From Actinospica sp035712985 (lineage in GTDB: Bacteria; Actinomycetota; Actinomycetes; Streptomycetales; Catenulisporaceae): 7,275 bases of DNA. Made by a program: the position numbers and the translations under genes. The stretch spans positions 1-7,275 of the forward strand of contig DASTAE010000003.1 of the NCBI GenBank assembly GCA_035712985.1, written 5' to 3'. Shown here piece after piece: positions 1-5,582 of the stretch (position 1 is the first letter of the stretch; every line of letters begins with the position of its first letter). The notes under the pieces are model-generated. The model worked only from the letters and a program-made list of their open reading frames with translations, had not been told where the DNA came from and ran no database searches.

Positions 1-63
1 CGGGCCGTCAGCCGGCTGATCTCGCTGACGAAGGCCGGTGCGGCGCTCGTCGCCGAGGGCTGA
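1..63 (+). CDS. C-terminal end of an unidentified protein (partial)
   Basis: The frame from position 1 is open and ends at a TGA at 61-63, giving 20 residues that finish LTKAGAALVAEG. The piece 'R-x-x-x-LTxAGxALV' resembles the wing region of MarR-type winged-helix regulators. MarR proteins normally run on for another few dozen residues after this motif, and here the stop follows at once, so the resemblance may be fortuitous. The codon pattern (C or G at most third positions) suits real coding sequence. The gene begins outside the window and no function can be assigned. It lies on the same strand as the polyphosphate kinase, 99 bp upstream of it. Confidence 0.5.
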   Translation, partial: RAVSRLISLTKAGAALVAEG

Positions 64-87
64 AAACCCTTGGTGAACAAGCGGTAA

Positions 88-107
88 ACCTGACTCTCAT
101 TTCAGGT
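88..107. promoter_or_regulatory. Inverted repeat upstream of the PPK2 gene, possible operator
   Basis: ACCTGA (88-93) and TCAGGT (102-107) are perfect 6-bp inverted arms around an 8-bp AT-richer centre. The repeat lies in the 99-bp gap before the polyphosphate kinase gene, which is the most AT-rich stretch of the left part. It could be an operator, or a weak hairpin after the upstream gene. It has no T-run and is short for a terminator. No convincing -35/-10 pair could be placed beside it. Confidence 0.3.
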
Positions 108-162
108 AAATCGAATACGACCCGGTGGTGCGTTCTCAGCGTTGGCATGCGAGAATCCGCTC

Positions 163-1377
163 ATGGCGCAGAAGCAGGGCAAGCAGGAGAAGAAGTCCAA
201 GCGGCCGGCCAAGGCGAAGGCCGCCCCGAAGACCGAGAAGGCCGAGCACACCGAGCGGCAGCGGACCAAGGAGCTGACCAAGGCCGTCCGCGCCAAGGCC
301 GACAAGGCGGTCGAGGCGACCAAGGCCACCGCCAAGTCCGCCGCCAAGAAGGCCAAGGAGCTCGAGGCCGAGGCCCGGCGCGCCCAGGAGGACTACAAGG
401 CCGCCAAGGCGACCGCGAAGGCCGTGCTGAAGGCCGAGGACGCCGAGCTGGCGCCCGAGGAGGCCAAGCAGCTCGTCGAGCAGGTCGCGGCGCAGATCGT
501 CGCCGCCGAGGCCGCCGCCGTCAGCGGCGACATACCCGAGACCGGCCTGACCGACCTGCTGCGCCTCAAGCCCGGCGCCCCTGTGGACCTCACCGCCATC
601 GACACCCGCGCCACGCCCGGCGTCGAGAACCGCGCCCAGGCCGAGGCCCAACTGCCCGCGCTCGCCGCCCGGGTGGCCGAACTCCAGGAGCGGCTCTACG
701 CGGCCGCCGCCGGCGGCGACTCGAAGCGCCGCGTGCTGCTCGTGCTGCAGGGCATGGACACCTCGGGCAAGGGCGGCACGGTGCGCCACGTCGTCGGCCT
801 GCTCGACCCGAACGGCACCCGGATCAAGGCGTTCAAGGCGCCCACCGCCGAGGAGCGCGAGCACGACTTCCTGTGGCGGATCCGCAACAACGCCCCGGAC
901 GCCGGCCAGATCGGCATCTTCGACCGCTCGCAGTACGAGGACGTGCTCGTCGCCAAGGTGCGCAAGCTCGCCCTGCCGATGCACATCGGCCGCCGCTACG
1001 GCTCGATCAACCGCTTCGAGCAGTCCCTCGTCGACGACGGCGCCGTGGTCGTCAAGTGCTTCCTGCACATCTCGCCCGAGACCCAGCGCGAGCGGCTGCT
1101 GGCCCGCCTGGAGAACCCGGCCAAGCACTGGAAGTACAGCCCCACCGACGTGGACGACCGGCTGCTGTGGCCGGACTTCCAGGACGCCTACCGGATCGCG
1201 CTCGAGCGCTGCGGCACCGAGGCCGCGCCGTGGAACGTGATCCCGGCCGACCACAAGTGGTACCGGAACTACGCGGTGCTGCGCCTGCTGGTCGAGGCGC
1301 TGGAGTCGATCGATCCGCAGTACCCGGCGGGCGACTTCGACGTGGCCGAGGAGCGGGCCCGGGTGCTCGCATCCTGA
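163..1377 (+). CDS. ppk2: Polyphosphate kinase 2 family protein with a histone H1-like N-terminal tail
   Basis: A 404-residue cytoplasmic protein of the PPK2 (polyphosphate:nucleotide phosphotransferase) family, which moves phosphate between polyphosphate and nucleotides. The domain starts near residue 130 (LLRLKPGAPVDL). It has the Walker A loop GMDTSGKGG at 197-205 (K203), the Walker B-like GIFDRSQYED at 251-260 (D254, R255), and the conserved FLHIS, HWKYSP and KWYRN blocks near 300, 322 and 365. The sequence style is closest to the single-domain PPK2 subfamily, usually about 270-300 residues. The extra length is an N-terminal tail. Residues 1-90 hold 22 lysines with many alanines in KAAK/ATAK-like units, and residues 91-120 are an Ala/Glu helix. 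The ATG at 163 was preferred to an in-frame TTG at 142 because a weak GAGAA lies 7 nt upstream of the ATG, and the tail starts naturally with MAQK. The preferred direction (nucleotide or polyphosphate synthesis) cannot be read from the sequence. Confidence 0.93.
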   Translation: MAQKQGKQEKKSKRPAKAKAAPKTEKAEHTERQRTKELTKAVRAKADKAVEATKATAKSAAKKAKELEAEARRAQEDYKAAKATAKAVLKAEDAELAPEEAKQLVEQVAAQIVAAEAAAVSGDIPETGLTDLLRLKPGAPVDLTAIDTRATPGVENRAQAEAQLPALAARVAELQERLYAAAAGGDSKRRVLLVLQGMDTSGKGGTVRHVVGLLDPNGTRIKAFKAPTAEEREHDFLWRIRNNAPDAGQIGIFDRSQYEDVLVAKVRKLALPMHIGRRYGSINRFEQSLVDDGAVVVKCFLHISPETQRERLLARLENPAKHWKYSPTDVDDRLLWPDFQDAYRIALERCGTEAAPWNVIPADHKWYRNYAVLRLLVEALESIDPQYPAGDFDVAEERARVLAS

Positions 1378-1509
1378 TCCGCTGTCGGATGATTCCACCT
1401 GTTACTGCCACATGATCGCGGGAATCCGCCGATCGGGTCGAGAGAAGCAACCCCGATCTTGGAGCGTCGTTGTCCCTCGCAGACGCGTTCCGCGACAGAG
1501 GGAGTAACC
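1378..1509 (+). promoter_or_regulatory. Structured leader of the small secreted protein gene
   Basis: This 132-nt spacer has several self-complementary segments. GATCGCGG (1414-1421) can pair with CCGC (1426-1429) and, after a bulged C, GATC (1431-1434). The overlapping segment GATCGGG (1431-1437) can instead pair with CCCGATC (1452-1458), so the two hairpins exclude each other. Nearer the gene, TCCCTC (1473-1478) pairs exactly with GAGGGA (1498-1503), which is the Shine-Dalgarno sequence. Inside that loop sits CGCG-TTC-CGCG (1484-1494). A cis-acting RNA element is possible. The upstream hairpins could also serve as the end of the polyphosphate kinase transcript. No known riboswitch class was recognised and no clear promoter was placed. 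Confidence 0.35.
1498..1504 (+). promoter_or_regulatory. Strong ribosome binding site that fixes the start of the small secreted protein
   Basis: GAGGGAG lies 5 nt before the ATG at 1510 and is a good match to the anti-Shine-Dalgarno end of 16S rRNA. It decides the start in favour of ATG 1510 over an in-frame TTG at 1459, which has no comparable site and would bury the signal peptide behind 17 residues. Six of the seven bases can pair with TCCCTC at 1473-1478. Confidence 0.7.
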
Positions 1510-1818
1510 ATGAACAAGAAGATGCTGGGCCTGGCCGCCGCCGCCGCGGTGGCCCTGCCGATCGCCGCCCCGGCCGCCGCGCTGGCCGACGAGGCCCCGA
1601 CGCAGAGCCAGCCGCCGCTGAGCGCCGACATGCAGGGCTGGTCGGCCGGCCTGGGCAACGTCGGCATGGGCGCCGGCGAGGCCACCATGGCCGCGGTTCA
1701 CGGCCTCCCGATCTACGTCCTCGGCCTCGGCTGGGCCCCGCCGCAGGTGGCCACCACCCTGGGCTGGGACTACACCAACATGCCGCCGGCCTACGGCGTG
1801 GACGTGACCAAGCAGTAG
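1510..1818 (+). CDS. Small secreted protein of unknown function
   Basis: A 102-residue protein I do not recognise. Residues 1-26 form a classical Sec signal peptide: MNKKM, a hydrophobic Ala/Leu/Val core, then a likely signal peptidase I site A-L-A before D27. The mature part of about 76 residues has no cysteine. It begins with a short acidic/Gln/Pro linker (DEAPTQSQPP), continues with a Gly/Ala/Met-rich segment (residues 43-60), and has a hydrophobic stretch around 63-75 that includes LPIYVLGLGW. It ends with a Trp/Tyr/Pro-containing tail, VDVTKQ. It shows no chaplin signature, lipobox, LPXTG-type sorting motif or transmembrane anchor beyond the signal. The strong ribosome binding site and third-position GC support a real gene. 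It has no partner on its strand downstream and converges on the chelatase gene 10 bp away. Export to the medium or cell envelope is inferred. Confidence 0.8.
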   Translation: MNKKMLGLAAAAAVALPIAAPAAALADEAPTQSQPPLSADMQGWSAGLGNVGMGAGEATMAAVHGLPIYVLGLGWAPPQVATTLGWDYTNMPPAYGVDVTKQ

Positions 1819-1828
1819 GTCCGCCGTA

Positions 1829-2620
1829 TCAGCGTCGCAGGGCGCTTCCGCTCCGGATTCCGGCGCGGGGGCGCCCTCCGTGCTTGCGCGCGTTCCGAGC
1901 AGCAGTCAGCACGGCGCCGGCCCGCTGGAGCACCAGCCGGAGCAGCGCCGGATCCACGTCGCACGGGGTGGCGAACGGGGCGGCCATCGGGATACCCGGG
2001 GCCCCGGCCGCGACCCGGTCGGCCAGCAGTCCGGGAGCGAGGAAGCAGCTTGCGATCACGACGTCCCGCGCACCCGCCGCGCGGGCCTCGGCGACCGCCC
2101 GGGCCGCGTCGGGTGCCGCGGCCCCCGCGTAGGCGGGGCTGACACTGTGCCAGCCGGTGCGCGCCCAGTCGCCCGCCACCGCCTCGAGCACGCCGCGCGC
2201 CGCCGGGTCCGAGGTACCGGCGGACGCCAGGATCACCGCGGTGTCCGGATCCCCGGGCCACACGCCGAGCTCCCGCAGCCGGGACTCCATCGCCTCGACG
2301 AGCAGCGCATCGGGCCCCAGCGGCTCGGCGGCCGCGATGCTCTCGTGCCCGCCGAGGGCCGCCCGCGCGGCCGCGACCGCCTCCGGCACGTCGTGCGCCA
2401 CGTGGTAGCCGTGGTTCAGGAACATCGGCACCGCGACCATCGGCTCCGAGCCGCCCTCGCGCGCCAGCAGCCGCGCCGCCTCGACCACGTCGGGCGCGCA
2501 GAGCCCGAGGTGGCCGACGCGCGCGGAATGCCCGAGCGCGCGCAGTTCGCCGCACAGGTGCTCGAAGGACGCCGCGTAGCGCGGATCCCTGGAGCCGTGG
2601 GCGACGAGGAGCAGTTTCAC
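1829..2620 (-). CDS. CbiX-type sirohydrochlorin chelatase (siroheme branch)
   Basis: A 263-residue CbiX/SirB-like class II chelatase. The family inserts Fe2+ (or Co2+) into sirohydrochlorin in the cytoplasm. The N-terminal half has VAHGSRDP (residues 6-13, H8) and the second motif VPMFLNHGYHVAHDVP (64-79, H70, H73 and H76 candidates), the usual metal-binding histidines. The second half (about 128-235) repeats the fold but reads SAGTSDP and FLAPGLLADRV at the matching places, so its histidines are gone and only the first half should be catalytic. The C-terminus is an Arg-rich tail. The GTG start overlaps the permease stop (GTGA, 4 bp), indicating translational coupling. As the last gene of a sulfate-assimilation operon it most likely supplies siroheme for sulfite reductase. 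Cobalt chelation for cobalamin is the less likely alternative, since no cobalamin gene is near. Confidence 0.88.
   Translation of the reverse strand: MKLLLVAHGSRDPRYAASFEHLCGELRALGHSARVGHLGLCAPDVVEAARLLAREGGSEPMVAVPMFLNHGYHVAHDVPEAVAAARAALGGHESIAAAEPLGPDALLVEAMESRLRELGVWPGDPDTAVILASAGTSDPAARGVLEAVAGDWARTGWHSVSPAYAGAAAPDAARAVAEARAAGARDVVIASCFLAPGLLADRVAAGAPGIPMAAPFATPCDVDPALLRLVLQRAGAVLTAARNARKHGGRPRAGIRSGSALRR
1839..1877 (+). terminator. Strong GC-rich hairpin, probable terminator of the small secreted protein gene
   Basis: Bases 1839-1856 fold back on 1860-1877 with a 3-nt loop (ATT). The outer arms are AGGGCGC and GCGCCCT, and the inner arms are CCGG and CCGG. Over 18 positions there is a single mismatch (1852/1864) and two pairs that are G-U wobbles in plus-strand RNA. 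In minus-strand RNA those two would be A-C mismatches, so the hairpin is stronger on the plus strand. It starts 20 nt after the stop codon at 1818. There is no U-tract, as is common for actinobacterial terminators. It lies inside the last codons of the opposing chelatase gene. Confidence 0.65.
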
Positions 2621-3513
2621 GCGCGGGCCAGTCCTCTGCTGCGCAGCAGGCGCCGCTCGATCGGCGCGAAGAAGACCGCGTTGATGCCGATGCCGATGAC
2701 CAGGATGATGATCAGCACGCCGAAGGCCATCGCCATGTCGGTCTGGTCGCCGGCCTCCGCCATCGCCTGGCCCACGCCCGGGCCGAGGTGCGGGGAGACG
2801 GCGATCAGCTCTGCAGCCATCAGCGAGCGCCAGGAGAAGGCCCAGCCCTGCTTCAGGCCGCTGACGTAGCCCGGCAGCACGGCGGGGAACAGCACGTGCC
2901 GCGCCGCCGCGAGGCCGCGCGCGCCGAGGTTGCGGCCGACCCGGGTGTAGATCGGCGGGATCTGGTCGATGCCGTCGATCAGGCCGATGGTCACGGACGG
3001 GATCGCGCCGAGCAGCACCACGGTGTAGATCGTGCCGCTGGTGATGCCGAACCACATGATGCCGATCGGCACCCAGGCCACGGACGGCAGCGACTGCAGG
3101 CCGGACAGGATCGGCTGGATCGCCGCGCGCAGCCACGGGTTGCGCGCGATCGACATGCCGAGCACCGTGCCGACGACCACCGAGATGGCGAAGCCGAAGA
3201 CGCCGCGGGAGACGGAGTCCCAGATCGCCTGGGTCATCTGGTAGGTGCCCCACTGCGAGGTCAGAGCGTCCCAGACGTCGCCCGGGCCGGGCAGCACGTA
3301 GGCCGGCTTGATCTGCAGGACCACCAGCAGGTCCCAGATCAGCAGCAGCGCCACCACCGCGACCACCGGCGGCAGGATCTTGGCCAGCAGCACCCGGCGC
3401 CACCAGGGCTTGCGGGTCTCGGCCGGGGACTCCAGCGCGTCCAGGCCCGCCTCGAGCGAGGTGAACTCGGCCTCGGGCTCGGGGGTCAGCGCTTGCGCGG
3501 TGTCAGTTGCCAT
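2617..3513 (-). CDS. ABC importer permease, SsuC/TauC type
   Basis: A 298-residue inner-membrane permease of the nitrate/sulfonate/taurine importer family. An acidic cytosolic N-terminus (residues 1-35) is followed by about six membrane segments, near 43-67, 104-123, 136-157, 160-179, 215-238 and 262-284. The cytoplasmic EAA-like coupling loop that docks on the ATPase is around 192-225 (GRNLGARGLAAARHVLFPA..LPGY), with the typical 'LGA' and 'FPA-LP' spacing. The length fits the family (about 250-300), with the extra residues at the N-terminus. The ATG at 3513 overlaps the end of the ATPase gene by 11 bp, and the stop overlaps the chelatase start by 4 bp, so the three are translated together. 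The substrate cannot be decided from the permease. The context points to sulfate, sulfonate or another sulfur compound. Confidence 0.92.
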   Translation of the reverse strand: MATDTAQALTPEPEAEFTSLEAGLDALESPAETRKPWWRRVLLAKILPPVVAVVALLLIWDLLVVLQIKPAYVLPGPGDVWDALTSQWGTYQMTQAIWDSVSRGVFGFAISVVVGTVLGMSIARNPWLRAAIQPILSGLQSLPSVAWVPIGIMWFGITSGTIYTVVLLGAIPSVTIGLIDGIDQIPPIYTRVGRNLGARGLAAARHVLFPAVLPGYVSGLKQGWAFSWRSLMAAELIAVSPHLGPGVGQAMAEAGDQTDMAMAFGVLIIILVIGIGINAVFFAPIERRLLRSRGLARA

Positions 3514-4300
3514 GGCGGCTGATCTCCTTGTGCAGCTCGGCGGTGATCTCCCGGGTCAGCGCGGTCACGTCGGCGTCCTCGATCCGGCGCGGCTGCGCGA
3601 TCTTCACCCGCCACTCCTTGGCGATCCGGCCCGGCCGGGAGGAGAGCAGGATGATGCGCTGGCCCAGGCGGGCCGCCTCGCGCACGTTGTGCGTCACGAA
3701 GACGACGGTGAGGCCGGTCTCCGACCAGAGCTTGACCAGCTCCTCGTGCAGCACGTCGCGGGTGATCGCGTCCAGCGCGGCGAAGGGCTCGTCCATCAGC
3801 AGCACGTCGGCCTGCTGGGCCAGCGAGCGGGCCAGCGCGACCCGCTGCCGCATGCCGCCGGACAGCTCGTGCACCCGCTTGTCGTACGCGGAGCCGAGCC
3901 GGACCAGGCCGAGCAGCCGCTGCGCCTCCGCGCGCCGCTCGGCGCGGTCGCGCACGCCGCGCAGCTTCAGCGCCAGCTCCACGTTGCGTCCCGCGGTCAG
4001 CCACGGGAAGAGCGCGGACTCCTGGAACATCAGGGCCGCGTGCCCCGGGCGCGCGCCCTTCCCCGGCAGCTCGATGGTGCCCGAGCTGGCCGGGTCCAGG
4101 CCCGCGATCAGGTTCAGCAGCGTCGACTTGCCGCAGCCGGAGGCGCCGAGCAGGCAGACGAACTCGCCGGGCGCGACGGACAGGTCGATCCCGTCCAGCA
4201 CCGGCACGCCGCCCTTGCCGAAGGACTTGGTCACGCCGGTCAGCCGGACGGCCGCGTCGGCCGCTCCGACCTCGGCGCCCACGGTCGCGGTCACAGTCAT
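3503..4300 (-). CDS. ABC importer ATP-binding protein, SsuB/TauB type
   Basis: A 265-residue ATPase subunit that powers the adjoining permease from the cytoplasmic side. All nucleotide-binding motifs are intact: Walker A GASGCGKST (52-60), Q-loop glutamine Q93 in MFQESALFPW, signature LSGGMRQR (146-153), Walker B VLLMDEP (166-172) with E171, D-loop ALD (175-177) and H-loop H204 in FVTHNVREA. The 'ESALFPWLTAGRNVELAL' segment is typical of the nitrate/sulfonate/taurine subfamily rather than CysA, which would be longer and carry a C-terminal regulatory domain. The ATG at 4300 has AAGGA 7 nt upstream (4308-4312). It follows the binding-protein gene by 30 bp and overlaps the permease gene by 11 bp. 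Confidence 0.94.
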   Translation of the reverse strand: MTVTATVGAEVGAADAAVRLTGVTKSFGKGGVPVLDGIDLSVAPGEFVCLLGASGCGKSTLLNLIAGLDPASSGTIELPGKGARPGHAALMFQESALFPWLTAGRNVELALKLRGVRDRAERRAEAQRLLGLVRLGSAYDKRVHELSGGMRQRVALARSLAQQADVLLMDEPFAALDAITRDVLHEELVKLWSETGLTVVFVTHNVREAARLGQRIILLSSRPGRIAKEWRVKIAQPRRIEDADVTALTREITAELHKEISRHGN

Positions 4301-4330
4301 AGCAGCGTCCTTATCTCCGAGGTCGGTCGA

Positions 4331-5431
4331 TCACGAGGTGGGGACGGCGGATTCCCCGGCCTTGGCCAGCTCCTGGTTGAGCAGCGCCAGGTCGAAGATC
4401 CCGGTGAGCGAGGTCTGCTTCAGCAGCCCGTCGGACACGGCGTGCGAGAGCGAGGTCTGCAGCGAGGAGACCAGCGGGTCGTCGGTCACCGACTCCTCGG
4501 TCCAGGAGCGCTCGATCTCGGCCGGCTTGATCGTGGAGCCGGACAGCTTCTTGATCGCGCCGCTGATCAGGGTCTGCGCGGCGGCCGGGTTGGCCAGGAT
4601 CCACTTGTTGGTGGCGATCTGCGCGTCCAGCAGCTCGGCCACGGTCTGCGGGTGCGCCTGCAGGTACGCGGTGTTCACCACCAGGTTCGTCGTCGCGAAC
4701 TGGCCGCTCGGCCACAGCGACTTCTCGTCCACCAGCACGTGGCCCTTGCCCTCGACCACGAGCCGCGAGGCCCAGGGCTCGGGCACCCAGGCGCCCTGGA
4801 TCTTGCCCTGCTCGAACAGGCTGAGCGTGGTCGCGTTGGCCTCCGGCTGGATGCTCACGTCGCCGCCGCCCTGCAGCGTCGTCGCGTAGCCCTGCGTCTT
4901 GAGCCAGTACCGCAGCGCCACGTCCTGCGTGTTGCCGAGCTGCGGGTCCGCGAGCGTGGTGCCCTTGAGCTGCGCGGCGGTGGTGATCGAGGAGTTCACG
5001 ACGAGCTCGGCGCCGCCGGTCTCGGCGCCCGCGACGATCGTCAGGCCCTGCTTGTTCGACTTGGTCCAGGCCGAGAGCGCGGAGGACGGCCCGACGTACG
5101 CGGCGTCCAACTGGCCGGAGAGCAGGGCCGTCATCTCGGCCGGGCCCGCGTTGAAGATCGTGGTGCTGAGCGTCGTGGAGCCGAGGTCCTTGGCGAGCGT
5201 TCCGTTGGCGACCTCGGCGATCGCGCTGGAGTGGGTGACGTTGGCGAAGTAGCCGAGGCGCAGGGCCGAGGCCGGGGTGCCGGAGGAGGTTCCGGATGCG
5301 CCGGCTGCTGCATTGCTCGTGGTTCCCGCGGTCGCGTGCGCGCAGGCGCTGGTGACCGCGAGAGTCAGCGCGCCGACGGCGAGAGCGGAGGCAGTGCGCA
5401 GTGCTAAGGGGAACTTTCCGGTTCTGGGCAT
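4331..5431 (-). CDS. Sulfonate/sulfate-type ABC substrate-binding protein, secreted or lipid-anchored
   Basis: A 366-residue periplasmic-type binding protein of the SsuA/TauA (NMT1-like) family that captures the substrate outside the membrane. An export signal covers residues 1 to about 30 (Arg/Lys start, Ala/Leu core). Cysteine C30 lies in VTSAC, an imperfect lipobox with Thr rather than Leu at -3. A Ser/Thr/Ala/Gly linker runs to residue 55. The binding domain starts LRLGYFANVTHSSAI (57-71), continues with NAGPAEMTALLSGQLDAAYVGP (94-115) and has the hinge-region motif VPEPWAS (216-222), all usual in this family. The ATG at 5429-5431 has GAGG 6 nt upstream. It is the first importer gene, 151 bp after cysN and 30 bp before the ATPase. 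The substrate is inferred from context only. Sulfate, aliphatic sulfonates and taurine are candidates. Confidence 0.9.
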   Translation of the reverse strand: MPRTGKFPLALRTASALAVGALTLAVTSACAHATAGTTSNAAAGASGTSSGTPASALRLGYFANVTHSSAIAEVANGTLAKDLGSTTLSTTIFNAGPAEMTALLSGQLDAAYVGPSSALSAWTKSNKQGLTIVAGAETGGAELVVNSSITTAAQLKGTTLADPQLGNTQDVALRYWLKTQGYATTLQGGGDVSIQPEANATTLSLFEQGKIQGAWVPEPWASRLVVEGKGHVLVDEKSLWPSGQFATTNLVVNTAYLQAHPQTVAELLDAQIATNKWILANPAAAQTLISGAIKKLSGSTIKPAEIERSWTEESVTDDPLVSSLQTSLSHAVSDGLLKQTSLTGIFDLALLNQELAKAGESAVPTS

Positions 5432-5582
5432 GAAAATCCTCGCGTCGAGTCGAAGGTCGGGAAGAGCTTTTGCTGTGATTCGGCCTCAGAACGGTTGGTA
5501 CACCCGTTCAGCCGACCCGTGCTCCTCGGCTCGATCGCGCCGGATATCCCGGCCAAGATGAAATCGAACACTGACATAGTCG
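5432..5582 (-). promoter_or_regulatory. cysN-importer intergenic region with palindromes, possible internal promoter or operator
   Basis: This is the only sizeable gap in an otherwise tightly packed operon, and it is less GC-rich than the genes. It holds an imperfect stem at 5481-5514: CGGC...GAACGG (5489-5494) facing CCGTTC (5504-5509)...GCCG, with 9 bases in the loop. It also holds a small hairpin at 5539-5553 (GCCGG/CCGGC) about 30 nt after the cysN stop. The first could be a regulator site or an RNA processing or attenuation element. The second could be a weak terminator. No gene was seen here, and no confident promoter hexamers were placed. Confidence 0.35.

Noticed and set aside
91..104. 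Fur/Zur-like box (TGACTCTCATTTCA)
   Set aside because: Only the outer TGA/TCA and part of the centre fit. The usual AT-rich symmetrical core is absent, and the neighbouring genes are not metal-uptake genes.
142..162. TTG start for the polyphosphate kinase, 7 codons earlier
   Set aside because: No ribosome binding site precedes it, and ATG 163 is a better initiator directly before the lysine-rich tail.
136..1398. Long open frames opposite and alongside the polyphosphate kinase gene
   Set aside because: They are frames kept open by high GC. Only the 163-1377 frame shows a Walker A loop and the conserved PPK2 blocks.
1414..1509. A ydaO-type (cyclic di-AMP) or other known riboswitch before the secreted protein
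   Set aside because: Some actinobacterial secreted proteins have such leaders, but the conserved sequence blocks of that class could not be found. Only unclassified hairpins are supported.
2621..3403. Upstream extension of the chelatase frame to 3403, which would make a 524-residue protein
   Set aside because: The extension is an out-of-frame reading of the permease gene with Arg/Ala/Gly-rich noise. The chelatase family begins exactly at VKLLLVAHGS, matching the GTG at 2620.
3308..5407. A 699-codon open frame on the plus strand
   Set aside because: It is the antisense shadow of the importer genes. Its translation is low-complexity Arg/Gly/His/Leu text without family motifs, while the minus strand carries intact ATPase, permease and binding-protein motifs.
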